From Populus alba (taxonomy: Eukaryota > Streptophyta > Magnoliopsida > Malpighiales > Salicaceae), in NCBI RefSeq assembly GCF_005239225.2, contig NC_133301.1:15562318-15626317 (forward strand): a DNA stretch of 64,000 bases. The letters run 5' to 3'. Within the stretch, counting starts at the first letter, position 1, and every line of letters starts with the position of its first letter. Made by a program: the position numbers and the translations under genes. Positions 45,950-57,351 of the stretch are shown in pieces. The notes beneath the pieces are model-generated. The model was not told the DNA's origin. It was given only the letters and a program-made list of their open reading frames with translations, and made no database searches.

Positions 45950-48256
45950 TGTCGCACCGACATCGCAGCGACCCTAAAAAATAATTCTCTAGAATTGGAA
46001 AAAGAACAGATTCTGGCATCCGGTTCTTTTAGAAAAATATCTTGTTTGAGAAGTCGCCACCTAGTATTATGTCACTAGGACCCTAACTGTCGTCAACAGA
46101 GATTCTATGGCTCTGGATTGGTTGCGTAAAGGGAAGATATTATCACCCTTAAACGTTTTTTGCCCTAAGGCAGACTGCATTATTGTTGGTTCGTTGTCTT
46201 AAATTGCTAAATGTTTATTAGTTTTATTGCTATAATGATAATTTGTTTATAATATTCTGACTCTCTGGCTCCAGTGAATATTCGAGTCGAAATTTCCAAC
46301 TCTAGCGTTGGTAAAACAATTCGTAGCTACGACAAAAAAATTAGATCAAATATATTTTTTATTCCCTACTCTAGCGCCAGTTTGAATAAATTAAATTAAA
46401 TAAATTTAATTTTTATCGCATGCACAAATTTTTATTTTTTTAGCTAAAACAAAATAAAAAAAATAAAAAAAAGTACAACGAATAAAAAATATATATAAAT
46501 TTAAACCGGTATTTTTATTCCTGACTCTGGCGTCAGTGAATAAACCAATAAATTTATATTATATTTTATTCATGCATACATATTTTTTATTTTTTTTCTG
46601 TTTTTGTATGGTTTCTGTTTTTTTTGTTTTTTGTTTTTTTGGGTAGTCTGGACCAGCAGGCCTAGGCCGGGTCACAGGCTTGACCCGGCTGGCCATTTTT
46701 AAGTTTTTCTACGGGAGCATGTAATTAAAATAAACGGAGGGAAAGAGCAACTTACCTGGCGCCTTGAAGATGAGGATGACGGTGATGGAGGGCTGGCCGG
46801 GCGACGTTCTCTATCTATCCAGCGTGCCTTGGTGTGCAGGCACTTTCTAATGCTGGCGCTGCACTGGGATCTCCTTCCCCTGGTTTTTCTTTCGGGTTTC
46901 TCTCTGCTCTCGGTTCTGTTCCTCCCTCTTCTGTGGCCAGAGAATGGCCTTTCTTCACGTGTTCGATGCCCTCACGATCGTGAAGGCACGAACACCTCTG
47001 TTTATTTGAGAAGAAACAGGGGCAGAAAGTTTGTTCTCCTCTGTCTTGTTCGTTTCCTCAACTATGTCTCCGTATTATGCCCTCTTCCTTTTCTCTAGCT
47101 TTTTCTTCGTCTGGTGCGTTTGCGTTTTTTTTACTTCTCTGGGTTTCTCGTCTGCTCACTGTGTTTGTGTTCTGAAGACGAAGGCGAAGCTTGGGGTACT
47201 TGGCTTTTTGTTCTCGCTCGTCCCTGTTTTTGTCTCGATTTGCTTCTCCAGTCCGTCTCCTCCGTTTTCTTTTCTTTTTCGGTCCTGTTCTTTCTTCTTG
47301 TCTGTGGTCCGTTCCCCTCTCTGTTGTGTTTGCTTCCTTTTTTTCTTTCTCCCTGGTTTATTCCCGACCAGATCTCTTTTTTTCTTTCATTTCTGTGATT
47401 GTCTTCCACCCGATACTCTCCCGTCCCTTCTCTGGTTTTCTTATAAGTCGGCGAATGGCATGCGTTTCCATTGGTAATAAAGAAGACTCAAAACGCATTT
47501 ATTGCAAGGAGCAAGTGATGGCAGGGGCGTCCGTTTCTCTGGTTTGGTGAGCGGAAGAAGACGAAACAGTTCCCGAGCTGAAACGACGCCGGACAGGCGT
47601 TAGTTCATGTTTAATGATTATTTTGCGTTTTGGCGCGCTTGATGTTTTAAAAGTTTTGTTAATTAAACCCCTGGTTTAAACTGTAATTTGGCCCCCTGCA
47701 TTTGCGCGCCATTTTCGATGTAATCCTTGGATTTTAATTTGTTGCAATCGTGCCCCAATTAAAACTCCAAACTTTTAATATTTCTTCAATTAAGTCCCTG
47801 ATTTCATTAAATTTAATTAAATCCAAAGTCCAATTAAGTCTAAAACTTATCAATTCTTTAATTAAGCCCCTGATTGGGATTAATTAAATTAATTCCAAGC
47901 TTAATTAAGTCTCAAGAACTTATCAATTCTCCAATTAAATCCTTGATTGGATGAATTAAATTAATTTCAAGCTTAATTAAGTCTAAAAATTTTATCAATT
48001 CTCCAATTAAAACCCTTAATTGGATTAATTATTAATACAAGCTTAATTAAATTAATTCCAAAGTTTAATTAAACCCCAAAAACTTCAAATCATATTACCC
48101 TTAACCAAATTTTAATTCATTCTTCATTTATTTCATTTTACTTGTTTTTTTCATTATTATTATTATTACTTATTTCTCATCATTTTTCTTATCCTTTTTA
48201 GAAAATAAAATAATAATAATAATTAAAATAAAATGGTCAAAAATTGGGTTATGACA
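45950..48256 (-). repeat. Left (3') LTR, 2.3 kb
   Basis: Bounded by TG and CA with a purine tract immediately inside. The CT-rich stretch 46829-47550 gives several overlapping long open frames with Phe/Leu/Ser-rich composition; these are a consequence of base composition, not genes. Near 47640-48060 the phrase TCAATTCTCCAATTAA(A) with CTTAATTAAGTC recurs several times. Confidence 0.85.
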
Positions 48257-48719
48257 GTTGCCCCCTCTTTATAATATTTACTATGCAAAGATATTGGAAA
48301 TTTTCATTTCTTTTTGAGCTGTTGTGTAATAAATTTATAAAGAAAAGTAGATAGAGAAAGAAATTTTTTTTTTGAAAACTTTAGAAAAAAACAGAAGATA
48401 AATAGATTGACACACGACTTTACAGAGAGATGTAGAATCCTATCAAGCACAGTTCACTCTTGGAAAGACGACCCACTTTTTTTGTTTTTTTTTTTTTGTT
48501 TTTTTAAGAGGTCTTGAAACAACACGTAGATGGACATATGACCTTTACAGAGAGATGTAGAAATCAAGAATACAGAGTCGTTTGCGAATACGTACTAAAC
48601 TTTTTTTGTTTTGAGTTTGTTTTTGTGTTTTTTGTGTTTTTGTATAGAAGTGGGTTGCTCATTATGAATAGGACCTAACCCACCAAAGTAAAAAAAATAT
48701 GATGCATCGTCTCGAATGC

Positions 48720-49600
48720 GCAACCTCAAAAGAATGTGAGGGCCTCAAAAAGGCGTACTCAAAGAAGGTGAAGAGGGCTCAAAGGCGTCGAAAAAGGAAA
48801 GCGAGTGCTTAAAGGCACTTTCGAGAAGAAGATTGAGTGCTCAAAAGGCGCTCCAAAAAGAAAGCCGAGTGCTAATAGTAGACACTCGTGGAGGAAGGGA
48901 GTCGCTTAAAGGCACTCTTTTGAAGGGGAAAGCAAGTGTCTCAGAGGCACTTGAATAGGGGAAAGCGAGTGCTCAAAGGCGGATTTGGTGCTCAAGTAAG
49001 GCACTTGAAGGGCAAAGCGAGTGTGTCAGAGGCACTATTGTTAGTGCAAAGGCACTTGGAAGAAGGAAAGGGACGTGCTCAGAGGCACTAGTAGCTCAAA
49101 GGCACTTGAAGGGGAAAAGGGAGTGCTCAGAGGCACTAGTGCTCAAAGGCACTTGAAGGGGAAAAGTGAGTGCTCAGAGGCAGCTAGTGCTCCAAAAGGC
49201 ACTTGAAAAAAGACAAGCGAGTGCTCATGAGGCACTAGTGCTCAAAGGCATTTTTGAAAGGGGAAAACGATGCTCAGAGGCACTAGTGCTCAAAGGCATT
49301 TGAAGGGAAAACGAGTGCTCAAAGAGCACTAGTGCTCAAAGGCACTTGAAAAAGGAAAGCGAGTGCTCAGAGGCACTAGTGCTCAAAGGCACCTTGAAGG
49401 GGAAAACGAGTGCTCAAAACAGGCACTCCTAGAGGAAAGTGAGTGTCAAAGGCACTCGAGGAGGAAGGCGAGTGCTCAAAGGCAAACTCGAAGAGGAAAG
49501 TGAGTGGCTCCAGAGGCCTCGAAAAGGAAAAAGCGAGTGCTTAAAATGCACTCGAAGGAGAAGGCGGGTGCTCAAAGTCACTCGAAGAGGAAGAAAAGCA
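48720..49600. repeat. Palindromic minisatellite inside the retroelement
   Basis: Around 15-20 imperfect units built on AGTGCTCAAAGGCAC and AGTGCTCAGAGGCACT with spacers such as TTGAAGGGGAAAGCG; the longest regular unit is about 45-47 bp. AGTGC-TCAGAG-GCACT and GCACTAGTGC are self-complementary, so each unit can form a small hairpin. It lies just inside the left LTR. Confidence 0.93.
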
Positions 49601-51900
49601 CGAAGATTTTTTCAGATGGACTACTTCTTTTGGGCGGCCTTCCCATGTTGAAAAATTCTCAAAAATGAAAAACATTCAACAGCAATTTCGATCTTTGGCC
49701 ATTTCAAGTTGGCCTTCCACTTGATGGATTCCATTGGAATTTTCTCATATGAAATTAAAAAAAAAACGCTCTTGTCCAATGTCTCAAATTTTTAGATTGA
49801 TATGCATGCATCTTTACCTATTTCGAAAATAGGCCCCCATTTCTTCTTAGTCTTCTCGTTGCTAATGACTGATAGGACTTGCTAACTCTGATTTGGGTCC
49901 TCTTTGTCACTTGGCTTCTAGCCTACTCGAGTTGACCCATGTAAGTCTATTTCTAGATTTATTTGCACAACTTAGGCATTGTGGTGCCCATGCGACCCAC
50001 TTATTTGCTGAAGATTTCTGACTCGTCGAATAATTTGAGAAGGACTTATTCATTGCCCCTCGTTTCACTGATAAAACATTCGGTGGTCATTTGATGAAAG
50101 GAATCAAATTGGTCTTTCGTAAACCAAAATGCCCCTTGTCTTGTTGTAGGAAATATTCTCTCTTTTTCTAGAGAGAAATACAATGTTGCCCCTTGTACTG
50201 ATCATACTGCCCCCTTGTGTGCTTTATCAACGACTTTTAGACAAATAATGGTTTTAGAAGACTATTCTCTTCAATTTCTCTTTTTTGTTCATTTTGGTGA
50301 AGGAAATGTGGGTCTAGAATGAATCTGAAATCTTGGATCTTGGCATTTTGAAAACAAAAATTATTTTGACTGTGAATCTAAAACAATTTGCTTTTGAAAT
50401 CTTACAAAATTCCCTTGGCTATTTTCTTTTCTTGGGAAAAGAGGTTATTTGCTCTTGTTTGGCAATGAGATCTTCAGTTGAAAAATACATCATGAGATGA
50501 CCTTTTGTTCAAAGTGAAGGGCTCGAGAAAAAAGCTCGAGGTTTTGTATGAGAAAATATTTGTCTCTTTTTTGAATCATTTCATTTTTATTAGCATGAAT
50601 AATAATGATAGTTTATTCTCGATGTCATGATCTTATGAAAAAGTATTATTGCATTTTTGAGAGCATTGTTTATTGTTCTAAGGTTGCTTGCATGCTTGAT
50701 TAGAAAGGACTTCTACAAGCACCGTAACGTAGGCTATGGTTCTTGGCTATGAAAGAAAAGGATTCATAAGGCTCAAAGAGTGTTTCAGGGTTTCAAAGAC
50801 TGAGGATCACTATCAACAGTTTGACTCTTGATGTCATTCACATTTTTCTTTTTTGCCGCTCTTTCTTGATTTGCTGCTTCTCTTCTTTTTCTTTGCTTTG
50901 CTAGGACATACTCACTTTATCTTGGATGTCATTTTTCTTAAGTGATGTATGGGCATGCCCCCTAGCATTTGAGTTTTCTTGAGCTTTTATGCTTTTGGCT
51001 TTCTCACAACTTTTCCTCCTTTCTCTTCTAAATTTTCTCTTACACGGCCCTAATGTGGGGTGTGATCCTAGTCTGGATTTTTTTCATGAAAGAAAAATTA
51101 TTCAGGCTCAAAAAGGGATCGCAAGGGATATACTTATTTCAGAATGTGAAAGGAATAACAAAGAACGGCCTTTCCTCATTTCAAAGCGCAAACAGTTTAA
51201 AGATCAAATAAACTTTGACCTCATCCGGTATGATGGTTTGGTCTTTTACAAAGATTACATTTCATGAGTATGAGTAACGAGTTCACTACATACCATTATT
51301 CATACATTTAAAAACAATCATGATTCAAGAGTCATGGGTAAGGGTGTTTATTCATTTCTTTTTTTTTTCTTTTTTTTCTTTTTTTTTTTGGTTTGTATTT
51401 AGTCACCTCAATGATGGAGTTGCTTGATTCAATTGTCATTCTACAAGTAGAATGTTAAAAATATCATTTTTTGAAAGAACATCAAATTAATTTTTTGAAA
51501 TCAAAATACCAAAGATCAATTTTTCAAAACTCCAATAGGGAATGGATTTTAGTACAAGAGATGAATTGCGTCTATGAGATCACGCGAGGCTTCAAAGGTG
51601 TATTCGTGAGTTCTTATAAGAAAACTCTCTTAAGAAGATGAATAATGCTTGGTCGTAAACACGATTGAATGAGAAACCCATTATTTCATTGAAGCTTAGG
51701 AAAAGAAGTTCAACAACAAAGATCTTATGCCAACATGAATTCTGGCTTGATAACACATAAAGGGGCTAAATATTTAGTGATCATTGATTGGAATTTCTAG
51801 AATCTTTCAATCATTCATTCTCCTTGACAAGGGCATCTTTTCAACACTTAGTTGCAGTCGCATGTAGACCATTCTCGACCTATTATCACCATAGCTTTAT
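49600..51900. other. Internal non-coding region of the LTR element
   Basis: No protein domain recognised on either strand. T-rich tract near 51358-51391. This is where protease and polymerase genes would be expected in a complete element. Confidence 0.55.
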
Positions 51901-51940
51901 CTTCAAAATAGTTGGATTTCTGGAGTTCGGTGTGAAGCAA

Positions 51941-52990
51941 TTAGCTATAGGAAGGATAAGTGTCTTGGCAACCACCTTCAGTGAAATTGTTCTTCTCAGT
52001 CGGGTTAGCAATCTTACCTAACCCAATGGCTTGTTCAATCCTCTCAGCTATAACAACTAGGTCAGTGAAATGTTGTGCAGAGCTTCTAACCAAGTATTCA
52101 AAGTACGGAGCTTTAAATGTATTGGAAAATAAACTGATCATTTCTTTTTTCCAACATGGGAGGATTCAAACTTGTGCAGCTACCAGTAGCTCCATCTCCG
52201 GGCGTATTCTCTTATGGACTCCTTGTTGTTCTTCTCCATAGCTTGCAAGCTTAACCGATCAAGGCCCACGTCTATATTGAACTTTATTTTGCCTCATGAA
52301 GGCATCAAACTAAGTCCTTCCATTTTTGGGTAACCTTTGGTATTGTCCAACCGTATAAACCAAGTAAGGCAGCATCACTCAAGCTGTCTTGGAAGAAATG
52401 AATCAGCAATTTCTCATCACATCACCACCCTCAGCCATTTGTTGCAGTATGCTTTGAGATGAGTTAATAGGGCATTGAGTTCTCGTATATTTAATGAATT
52501 CTGGCACCTTAAACTTCTTAGGAATGATTATGTAGGTACCAACACATATTAACAGCTTTCACCAAGTCACACAAATGGTTTCCCCTCAACTACCCTTATC
52601 CTCTCTTCTAGGGCGGTCCATTTTTCCAAATCCTCTTCTTTCACCATCTTGCCCTTTTGAGATTCTTTCTCGGTAGAATCAATGGTAGATGAAATTCTTA
52701 AGGGGTATGTTGGCTGTAATGCATAGCTTGTTGAATTCAGATGACACCGTCTATTTTGCCCCCAAATTCTGTGGATCGAAATGAGTTACATGCATATCTT
52801 CAAGGTTAGCTATAAGTGTTGCTTTTTCGGATTTATCTCTCAAGGCCTGCTTGAGTAGACTAGTAAAGAGCCTTGCGACTTCTTCCTTAAGATTGTCCAC
52901 CTCTTTTTGATGTTGGCTTCCAACGGGCTCTTTCTTAGTTTTCCATTTGTCTTTTTCTTGAATGAGTGTTATAAATGAGTTCAAATGGGG
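51941..52990 (-). pseudogene. Retrotransposon gag relic
   Basis: On the minus strand 52984-52751 encodes a coiled-coil-like N-terminal piece (KKEVDNLKEEVARLF-like) and 52141-51941 a clear gypsy gag piece (FSNTFKAPYFEYLVRSSAQHF, then VVIAERIEQAIGLGKI). Between them, gag-like residues appear in shifting frames with several stops. It provides capsid-like protein in intact elements; this copy cannot. Confidence 0.8.
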
Positions 52991-53534
52991 ACTAGTATTT
53001 CAACTGCTAAATGTAAATCATGCAATTATGCAAAAATGCTAAAAGCAATAAAAAAATGCGTATGAAATGCGAACTTGCCCGCTTCACCAGGGGTGACAAC
53101 CTAAAATAGAAAGATCCTAATTATTGAGTGGCATCAAAGGGTTGGTCATTTTATCTAGTTTCAAAGGGTCTCTCGCATGCTATATGTCGTTGGCCATAAA
53201 AGGTCGATATGAGGCTTACAAGTAGTGTGAAGATAGAGGCCGCTGAGTAATATCAGTTTTGGCGTATCAACCACTTCCAAGTAACAAGTCAAGCGAGACG
53301 TTTGGATGGTTTCACGGAGTTCCTTACCCAGGCTAAAAGCCATTGGGGGGTACAAGTTACTTTCCCACTTATCCTAGGTTGTAAAGTGTGTTTGCTCTCA
53401 AAGTGATGCATGGCAACATAAAACAAGGGATGCATGCTAAAGCAGTAAATGCAGGAAAATAAACAAATAAACACAACAAAAAACAAATAAAAAAAATAGC
53501 AATAATAAGACAAAAGACAAAGCTTAATCCTCAC

Positions 53535-53555
53535 GTCCCCAGTGGAGTCGCCATT
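53535..53555 (-). promoter_or_regulatory. Primer-binding site of the LTR element
   Basis: On the minus strand TGGCGACTCCACTGGGGAC lies just inside the LTR end. I associate this sequence with an Arg-tRNA-type site in Tat/Ogre elements; the tRNA assignment is from memory. Confidence 0.6.
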
Positions 53556-53556
53556 C

Positions 53557-53893
53557 TGTTGCACCCGACATCGCGGCGACCCTAAAAAATACTTCTCTAG
53601 AATTGGAAAAATAAAAAAAAGAACAGATTCTGGCATCCGGTTCTTTAGAAAAAAAATGTCTTGTTTGAGGAGTCGCCACCTAGTATTATGGTCACTAGGA
53701 ACCCTAACTAGTCAACATAGATTCTATGGCTCGGGATTGGTTACGTAAAAGGAAAGATATTATCACCCCTTAAACATTCTGCCTAAGGCAGACTGCATTG
53801 TTGGTTTTGTCTTAAATTGCTAAATGTTTATTAGTTTATGCTATGATAATTTGTTATAATATTCCTGACTCTGGCGCAGTGAATATCCTCGCT
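53557..53893 (-). repeat. Right (5') LTR, truncated
   Basis: Aligns to 45950-46283 with small indels; homology ends at about CAGTGAATAT (53879-53889). About 2 kb of LTR is missing, so no outer target duplication can be checked. Confidence 0.88.
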
Positions 53894-54019
53894 GTTTTTT
53901 TGGCCTTTTTCTGGGTTTCTTACCAAAAAATCACGCAACCTAATTCACGCACGAAAAAATTGCATTTCGAAACATAAATAATTATGTAAAAAAAAAAGTC
54001 GTATTGTTTTCAATGTTAC

Positions 54020-54652
54020 CTAATTGCCGCGTGATTTTCCCACACCCTCCTCACAACAGTGTCATGTTCATCGTCCTATCTGAATCGATGCTGTAATTTT
54101 TAAAATGTTAATAATTTATTTATAATTATAACTAGAATTTATTAGAAATAAGCTGAAAATTATATATTAACACGAACCTCAAATCTACGAAACCATGCAT
54201 TGATTTGAGGCATCCATTCAGGATGCCTGGATATCTGACTCCATTGAAACAATGAAATCTCCATCGACGCTTTAAACGCTGATGATATTACTCGGGCGGG
54301 CCTCAATGTTTGTGAAACCTGAAAGAAATGAAATTAATGAAATAGTGATTACTTCATAAATTATGTTTTAAATTTGTTTTTTATATATATAAAAAAAACT
54401 AAAACCTTAACAAACTTACATTGAAAGATCGTCCTTCCACTGTGCCTCGTACTTGCGGGTAAATTGATTCCGCTGCGAAGGCACGCCGCTTCTGCGATGT
54501 GAAACATCGCTGGAAGAGGCAGCATCGGTTGACGGCGCAGGTGGTGTAGGTGCCTCTTCTTGAGAGGCACCTAAGGAAACATCAGCATTGCTGCTAGACG
54601 AACTTGATTTCACTGGACGTGAACGACCAGCTCTGGTTTTCATTTTGCGCAT
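54020..54652 (-). pseudogene. CACTA second-protein (Ptta/En-Spm) fragment
   Basis: Three minus-strand exons with consensus splice sites: 54652-54420 (MRKMKTRAGRSRPVK, a Ser/Pro-rich stretch, then RNQFTRKYEAQW), 54318-54178 (RPARVISSAFKASMEISLFQW, PEWMPQINAWFRRFE) and 54090-54020 (DDEHDTVVRRVWENHAAIR). The last matches the start of the plant transposase (Ptta/En/Spm) domain found in the accessory DNA-binding protein of CACTA elements. The third exon has an in-frame TAG just before DDEHD, and the remaining exons are absent: sequence to the left is the LTR. A truncated relic. Confidence 0.7.
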
Positions 54653-54794
54653 CTAAACAATTTTATATAAATAATTGTATAATAAAATTTAAAAGTTAAA
54701 AAAAATCGGCAGCACCTCCCCTATACTGGATACTACCCAAATCCACAAACCTGCAAATATTAACAATAGCCACAACCAATTGACCCAATCTATA

Positions 54795-55470
54795 CTAATT
54801 ATTCCAACATATTCAACTATTAATCCTAAGATAAATTCAACGTTCACAATTACAATTCACAAATTATTCAATAATTATGTCAATACAACAAAACTATAAA
54901 TTCAAAATAAATAGAAACAATTAAACACAAATCATCAAGTTAGAGTAAAATCAATAATTCTCCAACATATTCAATTATTAAATCTAAGATAAATTCAACA
55001 TTAACAATATTAATTCAACAAATTATTAAATAATTATGGCAATACAACAATAAAATATATTCAATAAAATAAAAAAGAATTATAGCCTAACAATTAAAAT
55101 CAATGGAAACAATTAAACACAAATCATGCAATAATATATAAAAAAATACTAATTATTCCAACATATCCAATTATTAATTCTAAGGTAAATTCAACATTAA
55201 CAATTAATAATTCAACAAATTAATCAATAATTATATATGGCAATACAACAATAAATTATATTCAATAAATTAAAACAAATATATAGACTAACAATTAAAA
55301 TCAATGAAAATAATTAAACACAAATCATGCAATAATAGAGTAAAATTAATAATTATTCTAACATATTCAATTATTAATTCTAAGTTAAATTCAACTTTAA
55401 CAACAAATATTCAACAAATTAACTAATATGTTATTATGACAACAAAACAATAAAAATATTCAAAAAATTC
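54795..55470. repeat. AT-rich tandem repeat, four units of 155-196 bp
   Basis: Units begin at about 54798, 54951, 55147 and 55345 with ATTATTC(C/T)AACATATTCAATTATTAAT and share TTCAACATTAACAAT, GGCAATACAACAATAAA and AACACAAATCATGCAATAAT. It lies between the Ptta fragment and the CGTCGGT array. Confidence 0.85.
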
Positions 55471-55829
55471 AAAAAAAAAAACCTACATCAAGAAAAAGAA
55501 CGAAATATACATACCTTAATAATGTGACAAATTCAAAACTTTATGTACATTAAAAAAAAACACCAAAACAAAAAAATAACAAAAATAAAAACAACTAAAA
55601 ATAAATTAAAAGTAAATAAAATAAATTGGAAAAAAATACATACCTTTTAATATGAGGAAGATTCACAGCACTAAATGTTGCTAGAGATTGAAGGTGAAAT
55701 TCTTGAAGGATTGAGGGCAAAAAAATAAAAAATCTGAGGTGCAAAACGGAGGAGAAGAGAAGAGAAGCGGCGCGGGGAGAAGAAGAAAAAATGAGGCAAA
55801 GCGGCGGGGGTGGAACTTATAGGGCAGTT

Positions 55830-56366
55830 TTACTGACGGAATAACCGACGAACATAATATCCGTCGGTAAAAGGTCAAAAATTCCGTCGGTAACAAGTCA
55901 AAAATCCGTCGGTAATTTTTGAATTTCGCAACGAATTTTTAAAAGCCCTCCATATTTTTCAGAGTCCGTCGGTGATTCCGTCGGTAATATGACAAGTTCA
56001 GAGGCACATTAATTCACACACTTTGGAAATCGCGCGGTCCGTCGGTATTTCTGTCGGTAATATGTGTGACCGACAAATTACCGACGAAAATATTCCATCG
56101 GTATTCGCGTCGAAAAATCTGTCGTTGAATCCGTCGTTGATTGTGGCATTTTGTTGTCTCTCTGTGATATACCGACGGACTACAATCCGTCGGTATTCCT
56201 GTCGATGATTATGCCATTTTGTTGTAAATGTTTTCGAACTCTCTATATGCCGACGAACTCGAATCCGTCGGTAATGTCGTCAGTGTTGGTGGCATTTTGC
56301 GTAATCAATTTCGAGCTTTCTGTGAGATGCCGACGAATGGTTATCCGTCGGTATGGACGTCGGTAA
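55830..56366. repeat. CCGTCGGT/ACCGACGG array (copy 1, left)
   Basis: More than a dozen copies of CCGTCGGT or its complement with spacers such as TTTGTTGTAAATATTTTCGAACTCTCTGTGAGATACC. Such motifs near the ends of CACTA elements bind the accessory transposase protein. Confidence 0.93.
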
Positions 56367-56887
56367 GTTTGCATCATGCAGGAAAGGTTGTCTTTGTATT
56401 GCCTCTTTACCTTCCTGCAATAACTTAACTGATAAACTGTTCATCACATAAAACAATAACCACATTGCTTAAACAGTAAATATTTTGTTTTACAAAAAAA
56501 ATCATCCATAATCTAAATTACATGAGACAAATGTTTTTACATAGGGCTTCATTTTCATAATTAGTCGGAATTTTCTTCTTCTTCCTCATCAATTGAATTG
56601 TCATCATCTTCATCGCAATCTTCAATATGGATATCATCTTCTTCATCGACATTTGCTTGTGCGCTAGAGCTGAGAACAACATTCAACATTCAACATTGCT
56701 TAAACAGTAAATATTTTGTTTTACAAAAAAAATCATCCATAATCTAAATTACTTGTTGTGCTGAGATGAGGAAGATTTTTGTTTTGGGGCGAGGGGGGGC
56801 TGGTTATTTGCAGATGGGGAGGGTTAGGATTAGGAAGAAGAAGGAGAAATGGGGGAGGAGAGTGTCGGTAGAGTGGTCATATATTCA

Positions 56888-57347
56888 CTTTTACCGACGG
56901 CCTTACCGACGGTTTTATTCCGTCGGCGAAACCGTCGGTAATTCTGACGGGCAATCGACACGTCACCGCATGGACCTGCTATTCAAATCCCTCGGTGATT
57001 TCGTCGGTATTTGTAACGGTGCACCGGTCACGTCACCGGTACGGATCTGGCATTTCAAATCCGTCGGTGATTCCGTCGGTATTATTAACGGTGAACAGGT
57101 CCCATCACGCGTACGGCTCCCCGGTTTTCAGTCCGTCGGTGATTCCGTCGGAAAAATCACCCGCCAAAACCTCCATGCCACCTACCCGCCCTTTTTTCAT
57201 TAATTCTGAATTTTCTATCGGTAATTCGGTCTGTGATTTCGACCGAATTACCGACGAAAGTAGTCCGTCGGTGATTTCAACCGAAAAATACCGACATAAA
57301 AAATTCCGTCGGTGAGTCCGTTGGTATTTAGCGAATTTCTGGTAGTG
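56888..57347. repeat. CCGTCGGT array and right terminus (copy 1)
   Basis: Dense TCCGTCGGTGATTCCGTCGGTA motifs, ending in the CACTA-type terminal inverted repeat CTGGTAGTG. Spacers contain related inverted pairs such as CACGTCACCGGTACGG. Confidence 0.93.
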
Positions 57348-57351
57348 TCTG

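Larger units (their letters stand above)
45950..53893 (-). mobile_element. Ty3/gypsy-type LTR retrotransposon, right end truncated
   Basis: Left LTR 45950-48256 (2307 bp; on plus, TGTCGCACC…TTATGACA). The right LTR begins at 53557 (TGTTGCACCCGACATC) and matches the left one for about 335 bp, then ends abruptly near 53893 where CACTA-related DNA begins. Orientation is minus: on that strand the primer-binding site TGGCGACTCCACTGGGGAC lies just inside the right (5') LTR, and a purine tract AAAGAGGGGGCAA just inside the left (3') LTR. The only recognisable coding remnant is gag (51.9-53.0 kb); no protease, reverse transcriptase or integrase is seen in about 5.3 kb, so it is non-autonomous or heavily deleted. 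The primer-site type and gag suggest the Tat/Ogre group (inference). Confidence 0.85.
55530..57347. mobile_element. CACTA element copy 1: internal-deletion derivative
   Basis: Its right end is GAATTTCTGGTAGTG at 57347, i.e. an inverted CACTACCAGAAATTC terminus. Left part 55530-56690 parallels 59300-60435 of copy 2 (leader, CGTCGGT array, then the 3' end of the transposase gene up to GAACAACATTCAAC). After a 60-bp repeat it resumes with 56753 onward, which parallels 63661-64000. About 3.2 kb of transposase is therefore missing, as in classic non-autonomous dSpm-type derivatives. I could not find the matching left terminus. Confidence 0.85.

Noticed and set aside
46829..47550. Overlapping long open frames on both strands rich in Phe, Leu and Ser
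   Set aside because: They lie in a CT-rich part of an LTR, overlap each other in several frames and have low-complexity composition.
48720..49600. CRISPR-like array of repeats and spacers
   Set aside because: Units vary in length and sequence, spacers are not unique, the host is a plant and it lies within a retroelement.
49439..49651. Open frame rich in Lys/Arg/Glu in the 49-kb tandem repeat
   Set aside because: Direct product of the minisatellite sequence; no start context and the frame breaks between units.
55830..57315. Open frames with repeated PSV/DESNPSV-like peptides
   Set aside because: Translations of the CGTCGGT array; the frame is kept by repeat length, not by selection on protein.
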